Below, piece after piece: positions 26,579-34,553 of a DNA stretch of 64,000 bases (positions within the stretch are counted from its first letter, which is position 1; each line of letters begins with the position of its first letter). Location of the stretch: assembly GCA_036405135.1 (NCBI GenBank), contig DASWYF010000010.1, positions 163,350 through 227,349 on the forward strand. Direction: 5' to 3'. The notes beneath the pieces are model-generated. The model saw only the letters and a program-made list of their open reading frames with translations. It did not search any database and was not told the DNA's origin. The position numbers and the translations under genes were made by a program. This DNA is from Verrucomicrobiia bacterium (lineage in GTDB: Bacteria; Verrucomicrobiota; Verrucomicrobiia; Limisphaerales; JAEYXS01).

Positions 26579-27562
26579 TCAATTCTTTTCCAGCGTCACA
26601 TCACCGCCGATGATGCGCTCCAAATGACCGTATTGCGTGCGGAGGAGCAGGGCGCCATCGGCGTCGAGGGCCTCTGCGCGGCCTTTAAGGATGGTGGCGC
26701 CGAGAGTGATGCTCACCTGCTTGCCGACCGTGATACAGCGTTGCTCCCACTCATCCGCCACCGCTTCGAATTTCCCATGGCAGATGCGTTGGTAATCGTG
26801 TTCGAGCTCCTTGAGCAATCTCGCCGCAATTTGCGGGCGATCGAGTTTGCGGCCGCTCTCGATGCGGAGCGAAGTGGCGATCGCGTGAAGCTCGGACGGC
26901 AGATCTTGCTCTTCGAGATTCACGTCCAAGCCGATGCCGAGTGTCACATGCTTCACGTGGTCCATCTCGGCGCTCATCTCAGTGAGCACGCCAGCGACCT
27001 TGCGGCCTTTGATCCAAATGTCATTGGGCCATTTGATATCAGGCTGTAAACCAGTTTCCTTCTGGATGGCGCGAACCAAAGCTGTAGCGGCAATGACAGT
27101 GATCTGTGTCACAGCGGTAGGGCGCAACTTGGGCCGCAACAGCAACGAGAACCACAGTCCTTTGCCGGGAGGCGATATCCACTTGCGGCCCATGCGCCCG
27201 CGACCTTTCGTCTGGGATTCGGCGAAGACAGCCACGCCTTCATTCACTCCATCACGGGCGAACTTCTCCACGACATCGTTGGTGGATGTAGTTTCTTGGA
27301 ACACTCGGATGTCACGCCCGATGATGCGATCGGCAGGCAGGCGGGAAATCAGATCATCCGCGTGGAGAACGTCAGGGACGGAAATTAGTTTATAACCATG
27401 ATGGGGGCTGGCCTCGATCTCATAGCCGAGCTGGCGCATCTCCTCGATACGCGCCCACACTGCAGCGCGGCTGACGCCGAGAGAATTGGCCAGATCGGTG
27501 CCCGCCACGGAACCGTTTTTGGCGGCACGCAAGGCCGAGAGGATGCGCGCATCAAGCGACAT
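26579..27562 (-). CDS. birA: Biotin-[acetyl-CoA-carboxylase] ligase with HTH repressor domain
   Basis: Attaches biotin to the biotin carboxyl carrier protein and, through its N-terminal helix-turn-helix (residues about 13-45, GTDLANSLGVSRAAVWARIE), may repress biotin genes. 327 residues, normal for the bifunctional form. Catalytic motifs: TTSTND at 91-96, GRGRMGRKW at 120-128, GLWFSLLLRP, and IKWPNDIWIKGRKVAGVLTE. C-terminal SH3-like domain present (RAEALDADGALLLRTQYGHL). Its start is 7 bp beyond the nadC stop, so the two form an operon. Confidence 0.95.
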   Translation of the reverse strand: MSLDARILSALRAAKNGSVAGTDLANSLGVSRAAVWARIEEMRQLGYEIEASPHHGYKLISVPDVLHADDLISRLPADRIIGRDIRVFQETTSTNDVVEKFARDGVNEGVAVFAESQTKGRGRMGRKWISPPGKGLWFSLLLRPKLRPTAVTQITVIAATALVRAIQKETGLQPDIKWPNDIWIKGRKVAGVLTEMSAEMDHVKHVTLGIGLDVNLEEQDLPSELHAIATSLRIESGRKLDRPQIAARLLKELEHDYQRICHGKFEAVADEWEQRCITVGKQVSITLGATILKGRAEALDADGALLLRTQYGHLERIIGGDVTLEKN

Positions 27563-27568
27563 GCCTCT

Positions 27569-28447
27569 TTAATGCCTGATAACCGAGGCCGGTGCCGAGA
27601 CAAAATCGAGCGCCACATCCACGGAAATCGCCGAGTGGGTGAGGGCGCCTACAGAGATGAAGTCCACGCCGGTCTCCGCCACCGCACGAATAGTCTGCAA
27701 AGTGATGCCACCGCTGGCTTCGGTCTTGGCTCGGCCATCCACGAGGCGCAAAGCCTGCTTGATCACGTCCGGTCCCATGTTATCCAGCAAGATGATGTCA
27801 GCACCTGCTTCAACAGCTTCAGCGACATCTTCAAGTGTGTCCGCTTCCACTTCGACTTTGAGGTTGGGAAATTCTTCACGGCTGTTCTGCACGGCAGCCA
27901 TGATGGCGCGATCGGTCTGCTGGCGAAGAGCAGCGAGATGGTTGTCCTTGATGAGTATCAAGTCGTATAGACCCACACGATGATTGGCTCCACCGCCGCA
28001 AGCTACAGCATATTTCTCCAGCTTGCGCCAGCCGGGTGTGGTTTTGCGCGTATCGAGGATCTTGGCCTTTGTGCCCGCGATCGCCTGAACATACTTGGCA
28101 GTTTGTGTGGCCACGCCGCTCAGGCGCTGGACGAAATTCAACGCCGTGCGTTCCGCAGTGAGGATATGCCGTGCTGGTCCCACGATGTGCAGCAGTTCCT
28201 CGCCAGCATTCACCTGACGACCATCTGTCACGCAGGAAACGACAGTGATGTTGGGATCGATCTCCGTGAAAACTCGCTGGGCAACGGTCAATCCGCAAAC
28301 GGTCATCGGCTGGCGGGCGACCATCATGGCACGTGCTTCCAGTTCATGCGGGACGGTGGCGATGGAGGTGGCATCGCCGGGGCCGATGTCTTCTTCCAAC
28401 GCCATGCGTAACAAAGGCAGGAAATCCTCTGGGAGCAGTTTCAGCAT
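27569..28447 (-). CDS. nadC: Nicotinate-nucleotide pyrophosphorylase (carboxylating)
   Basis: Converts quinolinate and PRPP to nicotinate mononucleotide, CO2 and PPi in de novo NAD synthesis; cytoplasmic. 292 residues, normal. Motifs: ALEEDIGPGDATS, AERTALNFVQRLSGVATQT, LDTRKTTPGWRKLEKYAVAC (about 131-150), GGGANHRVGLYDLILIKDNH, and VEVEADTLEDVAEAVEAGAD then LLDNMGPD and ASGGI. First gene of the minus-strand run with birA; nadC-birA adjacency is frequent in bacteria. Confidence 0.96.
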   Translation of the reverse strand: MLKLLPEDFLPLLRMALEEDIGPGDATSIATVPHELEARAMMVARQPMTVCGLTVAQRVFTEIDPNITVVSCVTDGRQVNAGEELLHIVGPARHILTAERTALNFVQRLSGVATQTAKYVQAIAGTKAKILDTRKTTPGWRKLEKYAVACGGGANHRVGLYDLILIKDNHLAALRQQTDRAIMAAVQNSREEFPNLKVEVEADTLEDVAEAVEAGADIILLDNMGPDVIKQALRLVDGRAKTEASGGITLQTIRAVAETGVDFISVGALTHSAISVDVALDFVSAPASVIRH

Positions 28448-28640
28448 GAGCGGAGCATGGCCATGTTCACTCCGTTCACGGAAGCAAATTTTTAAGGTAG
28501 AAGCACAGGTGAAACACCCCCGTGGGAAGATTATCTGCCCTCATGGCCTCAAGCGGACTTCCGACCTCAAAAATTTATATAGAACTTGGTGGACACTTTT
28601 CAGCTTTCCGAAAATGCCGTTCTCCGTCACAACATGCGCC

Positions 28641-29327
28641 ATGCATCTGAGACTGATACTGGCAGCACTGGCCCTGATGGCTGGCATGACGACTTTGCGT
28701 GCGGCGGAAGCGACAACCGCGACGACCAATAAGTTTAACCCCGCCCGGTTCGAGAAAGAGATTGTCGCCCTCGAGAATTCGGACAAGACAAACAAGCCGC
28801 CGAAAAATCCCATCGTTTTCGTCGGCAGTTCGAGCATCAAGAAGTGGACCACGCTGAAGCAGGATTTCCCGAAGCATAAGGTGATGAATCGCGGTTTCGG
28901 TGGCTCGGTCATCTCGGATTCCGTCGCGTTCGCCGATCGTATCGTGACGCCTTATAAGCCGAAGATGGTGGTGATGTATGCCGGTGATAACGACATCGGC
29001 GGCGGCAAAACACCTGAAATGGTCACGGCAGATTTCAAAGCCTTCACTGAAAAAGTCTGGGCGGCGGATAAGAAAACCAAGATCGCCTACATCGCCATTA
29101 AACCCAGCATCAAACGCTGGAACTTGGTGGAAAAAGTGAAAGAAGCGAACAGCCTGATCGAAACTTACTGCAAATCAGACAAACGCCTCGACTTCATCGA
29201 CATATTTCCGGCGATGCTGGGCGCAGATGGCAAACCACGCCCGGAATATCTGGTGGCGGATGGCCTGCACATGACGCCCGAAGGCTATCAGGTGTGGACG
29301 GACATCGTGAAGAAGCACCTGCCTTGA
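28641..29327 (+). CDS. Secreted SGNH/GDSL-family hydrolase
   Basis: 228 residues from ATG 28641, which gives a clean signal peptide MHLRLILAALALMAGMTTLR then AAE; the open frame extends far upstream but overlaps nadC. SGNH blocks: block I is replaced by NPIVFVGSSSIKKWTTL (Ser in GSSS), block II MNRGFGGS, block III MYAGDNDI (Asn) and block V DGLHMTPEGYQVW (Asp-His). Acts on an ester or acetyl group, probably in the periplasm. It lies 13 bp before galE, suggesting co-transcription and a possible link to sugar metabolism. Confidence 0.88.
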   Translation: MHLRLILAALALMAGMTTLRAAEATTATTNKFNPARFEKEIVALENSDKTNKPPKNPIVFVGSSSIKKWTTLKQDFPKHKVMNRGFGGSVISDSVAFADRIVTPYKPKMVVMYAGDNDIGGGKTPEMVTADFKAFTEKVWAADKKTKIAYIAIKPSIKRWNLVEKVKEANSLIETYCKSDKRLDFIDIFPAMLGADGKPRPEYLVADGLHMTPEGYQVWTDIVKKHLP

Positions 29328-29340
29328 TCGGATTTATCCC

Positions 29341-30312
29341 ATGAATGTTTTTGTAACGGGTGGCGCGGGTTACATCGGGTCCGCTTGTGTGGAAGAACTG
29401 CTGAACGCAGGCCACGCAGTGACGGTCTTTGACAATCTCACCGAGGGCCATCGCAAGGCGATTGATTCACGCGCGAGCTTCGTCCAAGGCTGCCTGAGCG
29501 ATCGCGATCTGGTGCTTAGTAGCGTGAAGCAGGCGAAAGCGGAAGCGGTGATCCATTTCGCCGCACATGCCTTGGTGGGCGAGTCCATGACGAACCCCGC
29601 GAAGTACTTTCGCAACAACGTGGCGAATGGTTTGAACCTGCTTGAGGCGGCAAAAGAGAACGGTGTTCGCAAGTTCGTGTTCAGTTCCACCTGCGCCACA
29701 TACGGTTTGCCTGAACGTGTGCCTATGGATGAGAGCACACCGCAGAAGCCAGTGAACCCTTACGGCGAATCCAAGCTGATGTTTGAGAAGATGCTGCTGT
29801 GGTATGAGCAGTTGCATGCCTTGGAATTCGTCGCCTTCCGTTATTTCAATGCGGCTGGTGCCACGGCGCGCTTTGGTGAAGATCACCGTATCGAGACGCA
29901 TCTCATCCCGAACGTGCTAAAGGTGGCGCTCGGGCAGAAGGAACAGTGCGATATCTTCGGCACGGATTATCCCACGCCGGATGGTACTTGCATCCGGGAT
30001 TACATCCACATCTTGGACTTGGCCCAGGCACACATCCTCGCCTTGCAACCGGGCAAGCGCGGTTTCTTCAATCTCGGCAATGGCGAGGGCTATTCCGTGC
30101 GCGAAGTCATCGATACCTGCCAACGGGTGAGCGGCAAATCAATCAAAGCCGTGGAAAAGCCACGTCGCCCCGGTGACCCGCCGCGCTTGGTGGCAGCCGC
30201 CACGAAAGCCAAGACCGAACTGGGCTGGAATCCGAAGTATCCCAAGCTGGAGCAAATTGTGGCCAGCGCCTGGCAATGGCATGTGCAACATCCTCAGGGA
30301 TATGGGGATTGA
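29341..30312 (+). CDS. galE: UDP-glucose 4-epimerase
   Basis: Interconverts UDP-glucose and UDP-galactose with bound NAD; cytoplasmic extended SDR. 323 residues. Rossmann motif TGGAGYIGS (6-14), FDNLTEGH (30-37), the FSSTCATYG region with catalytic Ser (115-117), YGESK with Tyr141 and Lys145, AFRYFNAAGA, DGTCIRDYIHILDLAQAHIL and GNGEGYSVREVI. Length and motifs fit GalE rather than GalE-like epimerases of other sugars, though C4 specificity on UDP-GlcNAc cannot be excluded. Confidence 0.93.
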   Translation: MNVFVTGGAGYIGSACVEELLNAGHAVTVFDNLTEGHRKAIDSRASFVQGCLSDRDLVLSSVKQAKAEAVIHFAAHALVGESMTNPAKYFRNNVANGLNLLEAAKENGVRKFVFSSTCATYGLPERVPMDESTPQKPVNPYGESKLMFEKMLLWYEQLHALEFVAFRYFNAAGATARFGEDHRIETHLIPNVLKVALGQKEQCDIFGTDYPTPDGTCIRDYIHILDLAQAHILALQPGKRGFFNLGNGEGYSVREVIDTCQRVSGKSIKAVEKPRRPGDPPRLVAAATKAKTELGWNPKYPKLEQIVASAWQWHVQHPQGYGD

Positions 30313-30318
30313 TGCGTA

Positions 30319-30426
30319 GCAATGCCCAATGACGAAGCCCGAATGACCAAAGAATTTCCAATGAAACAAGGTCATTTGGTCATTACTCATTCCTTCGACA
30401 TTGGGATTTGGTCATTCGTCATTTTT
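30319..30426. repeat. Imperfect inverted repeat of AATGACGAA/TTGGTCATT type
   Basis: AATGCCCAATGACGAAGCCC and GAATGACCAAAGAATTTCCA read out, then back as GGTCATTTGGTCATTACTCA and GGTCATTCGTCATT. A further unit occurs near 61991-62015. Between galE and tRNA-Asp. Confidence 0.7.
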
Positions 30427-30440
30427 TAAAGAAATATCCG

Positions 30441-30469
30441 TTGACTTGCCGGGGGGCATTAACTAGCTT
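30441..30469 (+). promoter_or_regulatory. Sigma-70 type promoter of tRNA-Asp
   Basis: -35 TTGACT (30441-30446), 17-bp spacer, -10 TAGCTT (30464-30469). The predicted start would lie about 12 nt before the mature tRNA 5' end. Confidence 0.6.
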
Positions 30470-30488
30470 CTCGGCTCCAATTTGGCGC

Positions 30489-30565
30489 GGGGGCGTAGCT
30501 CAACTGGTTAGAGCGCTGCCCTGTCACGGCAGAGGTTGCGGGTTCGAGTCCCGTCGCTCCCGCCA
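30489..30565 (+). tRNA. tRNA-Asp(GTC)
   Basis: 77 nt including an encoded CCA end. Acceptor GGGGGCG pairs with CGCTCCC (one G-T), D-arm GCTCAACTGGTTAGAGC, anticodon stem CTGCC/GGCAG with loop CTGTCAC and anticodon GTC at 30523-30525, T-arm with TTCGAGT loop. Confidence 0.97.
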
Positions 30566-30583
30566 TTTTTTGGAAACGGAAGA

Positions 30584-30606
30584 CCCTAACTAAAAGTTAG
30601 GGTTTC
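30584..30606 (+). terminator. Terminator after tRNA-Asp
   Basis: Perfect 7-bp stem CCCTAAC (30584-30590) with GTTAGGG (30596-30602), 5-nt loop, followed by TTTCGTCG. Confidence 0.7.
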
Positions 30607-30699
30607 GTCGTTTATAGAACCTGTGATTTCTCTGTGTTACTTAAAGTCTGTTGGAAACTTTGTAAGCAGAAAAATGTGAACAAGGACTGGCGTGAGCAC

Positions 30700-30740
30700 C
30701 CTCGCCCCTCGGAGGGGAGAGGGCCGGGGTGAGGGGTGCC
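30700..30740 (-). repeat. REP-like repeat, reverse orientation
   Basis: Reverse complement of the 17417-type element (CCCCTCGGAGGGGAGAGGGC then CGGGGTGAGGGGTGCC), just downstream of the DUF1552 gene end. Confidence 0.85.
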
Positions 30741-30774
30741 GGGATCGGTCTGGGAACTACGAAAGGCACAATCA

Positions 30775-32043
30775 CTACACCTTCTTCAACCCCTCCATCG
30801 TCTTATTCCCCGTCGCGAACGAGTCCTGCTCCAATCCAAGGTGTTGTAGATACGACACGAAGAGATTGCACAACGGCGGCATGTTCTCCGGTTGATATGC
30901 CAGATGTTGCCCATGTTGGAAGCGTCCGCCAGCGGCGATGATCGGTAGATTCGTGTTATTGTGGCTGGAAGCGTTACCGAGGTTTGAGCCCAACACTATG
31001 GCCGTCTGGTCCAGCAAGGTGCGATCGCCTTCGCGGACATTCTCCAGCTTCTGCATGAACTCGCCGAAGACGCGCATCTCTTCCTTCTCGATGATGGCGA
31101 GCTTCTTGATCTTCTCCGGGTCCTTGCCGTGATGACTGAGATTGTGCCAGCCATCATCCACACCTTGCAACGAGACGACTTCATTTCCACCTGCACCACA
31201 GAAAGTGATGAGGCGCGTCGAATCCGTCTGGATCGCAAGAAAGATGAGATCGTAAAAGAGACGCATGCGACCGGTGAAGTCAGCGCGATCCTCGATATCC
31301 GTGGGCGGTTTCTGATCCACTTTCGGTTTTGGCAACTTGGCCCACTCCTCGGCTTTCACGAGCCGTTGCTCCAGTTCCCGCACGCTCGTAAAATACTGAT
31401 CAAGCGTCTGCACATCCTCGCGTCCGAGATTGCGACTGATCTGCCCGCTCTGATCTTTCACCAAGTCCATGATGCTCTGGCCGTCTTTGATACGGCGCAT
31501 CTGCGAAGCTTTCTCTTCTTTGGTGCCTTCGAGGAACAGGCGCGCGAACAGTTTGGAAGGCCGTGTCTCCGGTGGAATCCGCACCCCTGAACGCGTGTAA
31601 GACAATCCCGCACCATTCGCGGAGAGCACGATGGAGTTCACCCGCGTGAGATGCCCGATGCGCTCCGCCGCGTACTGATCCACCGAGATGGTGTTGCGGA
31701 AACTCGGCTGGCTCGGATGAGCGGCACCGGTCAAAAAGCTCTGCTCTGCCGAGTGACCACCATCAACATCTGGATGCGATAGTCCGGAGAGCACGCTGAA
31801 CTTGTTACGCAATGGCTGAAGCGGCTCAAGGTAAGGCGTGACATCATAATCCTGTCCCGTCTTTTGCGGCACAAGGAAGGGCGTGTGAATGCCCAGTGGC
31901 GCGCAGATGGCCAGCATGCGGCGGATGTCCGGCGTGGTCGTGGCGCGAGCCGTGCGCGGCATCATGCTTTCCAACAACGGCAGGCCCATCGCGATGCCGG
32001 TGGTGCGGAGGAACGTGCGGCGGTTAATGCGGGGGATATTCAT
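30775..32043 (-). CDS. DUF1552 family protein with Tat signal
   Basis: 422 residues. The N-terminus MNIPRINRRTFLRTTGIAMG is a twin-arginine signal with LPLLESMMPRTARA following. The body matches DUF1552: MLAICAPLGIHTPFLVPQKT, VLSGLSHPDVDGGHSAEQSF then LTGAAHP, GLSYTRSGVRIPPETRPSKL, ITFCGAGGNEVVSLQGVDDG then WHNLSHHG, and LGSNLGNASSHNNTNLPIIA. DUF1552 proteins nearly always follow a DUF1592-type cytochrome protein, as here (4 bp gap). Exported; function unknown. Confidence 0.92.
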   Translation of the reverse strand: MNIPRINRRTFLRTTGIAMGLPLLESMMPRTARATTTPDIRRMLAICAPLGIHTPFLVPQKTGQDYDVTPYLEPLQPLRNKFSVLSGLSHPDVDGGHSAEQSFLTGAAHPSQPSFRNTISVDQYAAERIGHLTRVNSIVLSANGAGLSYTRSGVRIPPETRPSKLFARLFLEGTKEEKASQMRRIKDGQSIMDLVKDQSGQISRNLGREDVQTLDQYFTSVRELEQRLVKAEEWAKLPKPKVDQKPPTDIEDRADFTGRMRLFYDLIFLAIQTDSTRLITFCGAGGNEVVSLQGVDDGWHNLSHHGKDPEKIKKLAIIEKEEMRVFGEFMQKLENVREGDRTLLDQTAIVLGSNLGNASSHNNTNLPIIAAGGRFQHGQHLAYQPENMPPLCNLFVSYLQHLGLEQDSFATGNKTMEGLKKV

Positions 32044-32047
32044 GACA

Positions 32048-34435
32048 TCAAGGTTGTTGGAAAAGTTCGCTATCCACCACAGCGTGGATCATGGAGCGCA
32101 GACCGAGATTGTTCTTTTGGGCGGAGGCTACGACCGCATCCACCGCACTGCGATCTGCCGCAGTGATGGGGCGGCCAGTCGCATAGACGATTAGCTTCTC
32201 CGCAAGCGCTTGCGCCACGCGGTCTTTGTTCGTCAGCATTTGCTGGCGGAATTCAAGGTAGTTGGCAAAGGCGCGCCCATCGGCAAACTCACCATTCGCT
32301 TCCACCTTCGGTCCAAGCTTGTAACGCTGATCGCGCACTTTCTCACCGTCACCCACGGAACGATAGCGGTCACGATTGCCGCCGATGGGATCGAACACTT
32401 CCAGCGCGAAACCAGGCGGATCGATGCGCACATGGCAACGTGCACAGGACTCATCGGCACGATGCTTGTCCAGTTGCGCGCGGATGGTCGTGGCCCCGCG
32501 AATGTCCGGTTCCACCGCCGGCACGCCAGCAGGCGGAGGTGGAGCAGGTTGCCCCATGATCTTATTCAACACCCACACGCCACGAAGAATAGGTGAAGTT
32601 GTGGTTCCATTCGCCGTGACTTTCAGTACCGCCGCCTGCGCCATCACACCGCCACGCACGCTGTCTTTCGGCAAGGGCACGATACTGAAATTCTCATGGC
32701 TCTTCACACCGGGAATGCCGTAGTGCTTCGCCAGGCGCTCATTTAACACCGTGAAATCAGACGCGATGAAATTCACCACGCTCAGGTCATTCGTGAGAAT
32801 GTGGCTGAAGAATCCACGAGACTCCGTGAGCATGGCTTCCTGCAGCAATGGTTCAAACTCGGGATACAGTTTCGCATCCGGTGTGGTGAATTCGATATCG
32901 CGCAGGTTCAGCCATTGGCCCGTGAAGTTCTCCACGAAACGCTGACGACGCGGGTCTTTCAGCATGCGTTCCACCTGCGCGTGGACAGTCTTGGAATTCT
33001 TGAGCTGGCCTTTCGCCGCGAGCTGCATGAGTTCCTCATCTGGCTGCGTGGACCAGAGGAAATAGGAGAGACGTGAGGCAATGGTGTAGTCATCCACCAC
33101 GGCTTCACGATTCACCAATAGAAAGTAAGGCGAGCAAAGAATGGCAGAGACACCCGCCCGGACGGATTGCTCAAACGTGCGGCCTTCGCTCAAACGATCC
33201 AGCGTGAGCTTCACGAAGGAATCAATCAACGCCTTATCCACTGGACGACGAAAAGCACGTGGAGCGAAATCGCGGATGATCCGCTCAGCATCCACAGCCG
33301 GTTGAGAAGATTCCACCGTGCTCTTCTTCATACCTTTGCGATGACGCATGTAGAAAGGCGCGCCTTCCACCATCTTCATGGTTGAGCTGTCGCCGAAGAG
33401 GCGGCGTTGCGCAGGTGAAGGGAAGTCCTGGTCGAGCGGCCCATACGTCTCCGCCCACATCAAGCCGATACCGGGCCTTGCCTCATGCTTGTCCCGATAC
33501 GTGATATGCTCGGGGTAGATGCGCGGCACGATGTGCAACGCGTCATTCTCCATCATGTGCGTGGTGAACTCGATGATGCGCGGATTTGTCGGAGTGCCCG
33601 TGATGTCAAAGACCCCCATCGGCCGTAGCTTGCCCGTGCCGAACAAGGGGCCGACATAAACCGCCACAGCCAAAGTGCGTTCACCCGGTTCATGCGGCCA
33701 CGCAGCAATTCGGCAACGATAGATACCTTCCTCGATCGGATGCGCAGAATCCAATCGCGCTGGCGGCCAGCCGGGAGCGAACTTTACGAAGGAATTCTCC
33801 ACTTCGATTGTGCCGCCTTTCTTCTTATCCACGGAATCGATGTTGTCCTTATTCTCCATCATCACCGCACGCCGTTCAGCAGCGGGCAGCGGCTTGATAC
33901 GGCGGAAGACGGATTCGAAAGCAACATCCGCTGCTTCGAGATAACGCTCCATCAAGATGGGCGAAATGCTGAGGCCGTTCGCGACATTATCGAAGCCCTG
34001 CACACTCGCATCTTCCGGCAGAAGCTCGGCGAGCGGAGTATCAATGCCCAGAAGATCGTGAACTGTGTTCTCATACTCCACACGGTTCATGCGGCGTAGG
34101 GCGAGGGGACGCGCACCGGGCAGCTTGGCCAGTGAACCGCTAATGTTATGCACCACTTTCGTGACATCGCCAGCAGCAGGACGCGCTTCTTTCTTTGGCG
34201 GCATATCACCAGTATCAATCGCCGCCACCACCTTGCGCCAGACTTCGATGTTCTTCGCGGATGGTTGCTCGATGTTGTCGAGACGCAGATCGCCCTTCTG
34301 CTTGTCCGCACCATGACACTTCACACAATGCTGTTTGAAGAAAGTGGTGACCTGCGGATCGGTGCTCGCGGCGGAAACAGTTGTTTCAGCCAGCAATCCG
34401 AGAGCGACAAATAATGCTAGTGTGCGCGCAAACAT
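32048..34435 (-). CDS. DUF1592/DUF1588-type protein with N-terminal c-type cytochrome domain
   Basis: 795 residues from ATG 34435 (MFARTLALFVALGLLAETTV, signal peptide); a longer frame to 34669 would run into the divergent gene's promoter region. Heme motif CVKCHG at 37-42, then GDLRLDNIEQPS. Domains in order fit DUF1587 (NRVEYENTVHDLLGIDTPLA), DUF1595/DUF1592 (TIASRLSYFLWSTQPDEELM), DUF1588 (RGGVMAQAAVLKVTANGTTT then SPILRGVWVLNKIMG) and DUF1585 at the end. A second CxxCH (CARCHVRIDPPGFALEVFDP) lies near residue 665. Exported, probably redox-linked; substrate unknown. Confidence 0.93.
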   Translation of the reverse strand: MFARTLALFVALGLLAETTVSAASTDPQVTTFFKQHCVKCHGADKQKGDLRLDNIEQPSAKNIEVWRKVVAAIDTGDMPPKKEARPAAGDVTKVVHNISGSLAKLPGARPLALRRMNRVEYENTVHDLLGIDTPLAELLPEDASVQGFDNVANGLSISPILMERYLEAADVAFESVFRRIKPLPAAERRAVMMENKDNIDSVDKKKGGTIEVENSFVKFAPGWPPARLDSAHPIEEGIYRCRIAAWPHEPGERTLAVAVYVGPLFGTGKLRPMGVFDITGTPTNPRIIEFTTHMMENDALHIVPRIYPEHITYRDKHEARPGIGLMWAETYGPLDQDFPSPAQRRLFGDSSTMKMVEGAPFYMRHRKGMKKSTVESSQPAVDAERIIRDFAPRAFRRPVDKALIDSFVKLTLDRLSEGRTFEQSVRAGVSAILCSPYFLLVNREAVVDDYTIASRLSYFLWSTQPDEELMQLAAKGQLKNSKTVHAQVERMLKDPRRQRFVENFTGQWLNLRDIEFTTPDAKLYPEFEPLLQEAMLTESRGFFSHILTNDLSVVNFIASDFTVLNERLAKHYGIPGVKSHENFSIVPLPKDSVRGGVMAQAAVLKVTANGTTTSPILRGVWVLNKIMGQPAPPPPAGVPAVEPDIRGATTIRAQLDKHRADESCARCHVRIDPPGFALEVFDPIGGNRDRYRSVGDGEKVRDQRYKLGPKVEANGEFADGRAFANYLEFRQQMLTNKDRVAQALAEKLIVYATGRPITAADRSAVDAVVASAQKNNLGLRSMIHAVVDSELFQQP

Positions 34436-34553
34436 GCGGTTGGTGCTATGCCTCAAGTTTGCAGAGCGCAGCGCGCTTGTCAGGGAGAATTTAGACCCTA
34501 TTTTGCACAGCCCGCCGTTGACCAAGTGCTTTTTGCAGCGGTAATATTGAGCC

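Noticed and set aside
28245..28640. Upstream extension of the SGNH hydrolase gene
   Set aside because: It overlaps nadC on the other strand and would bury the signal peptide starting at 28641.
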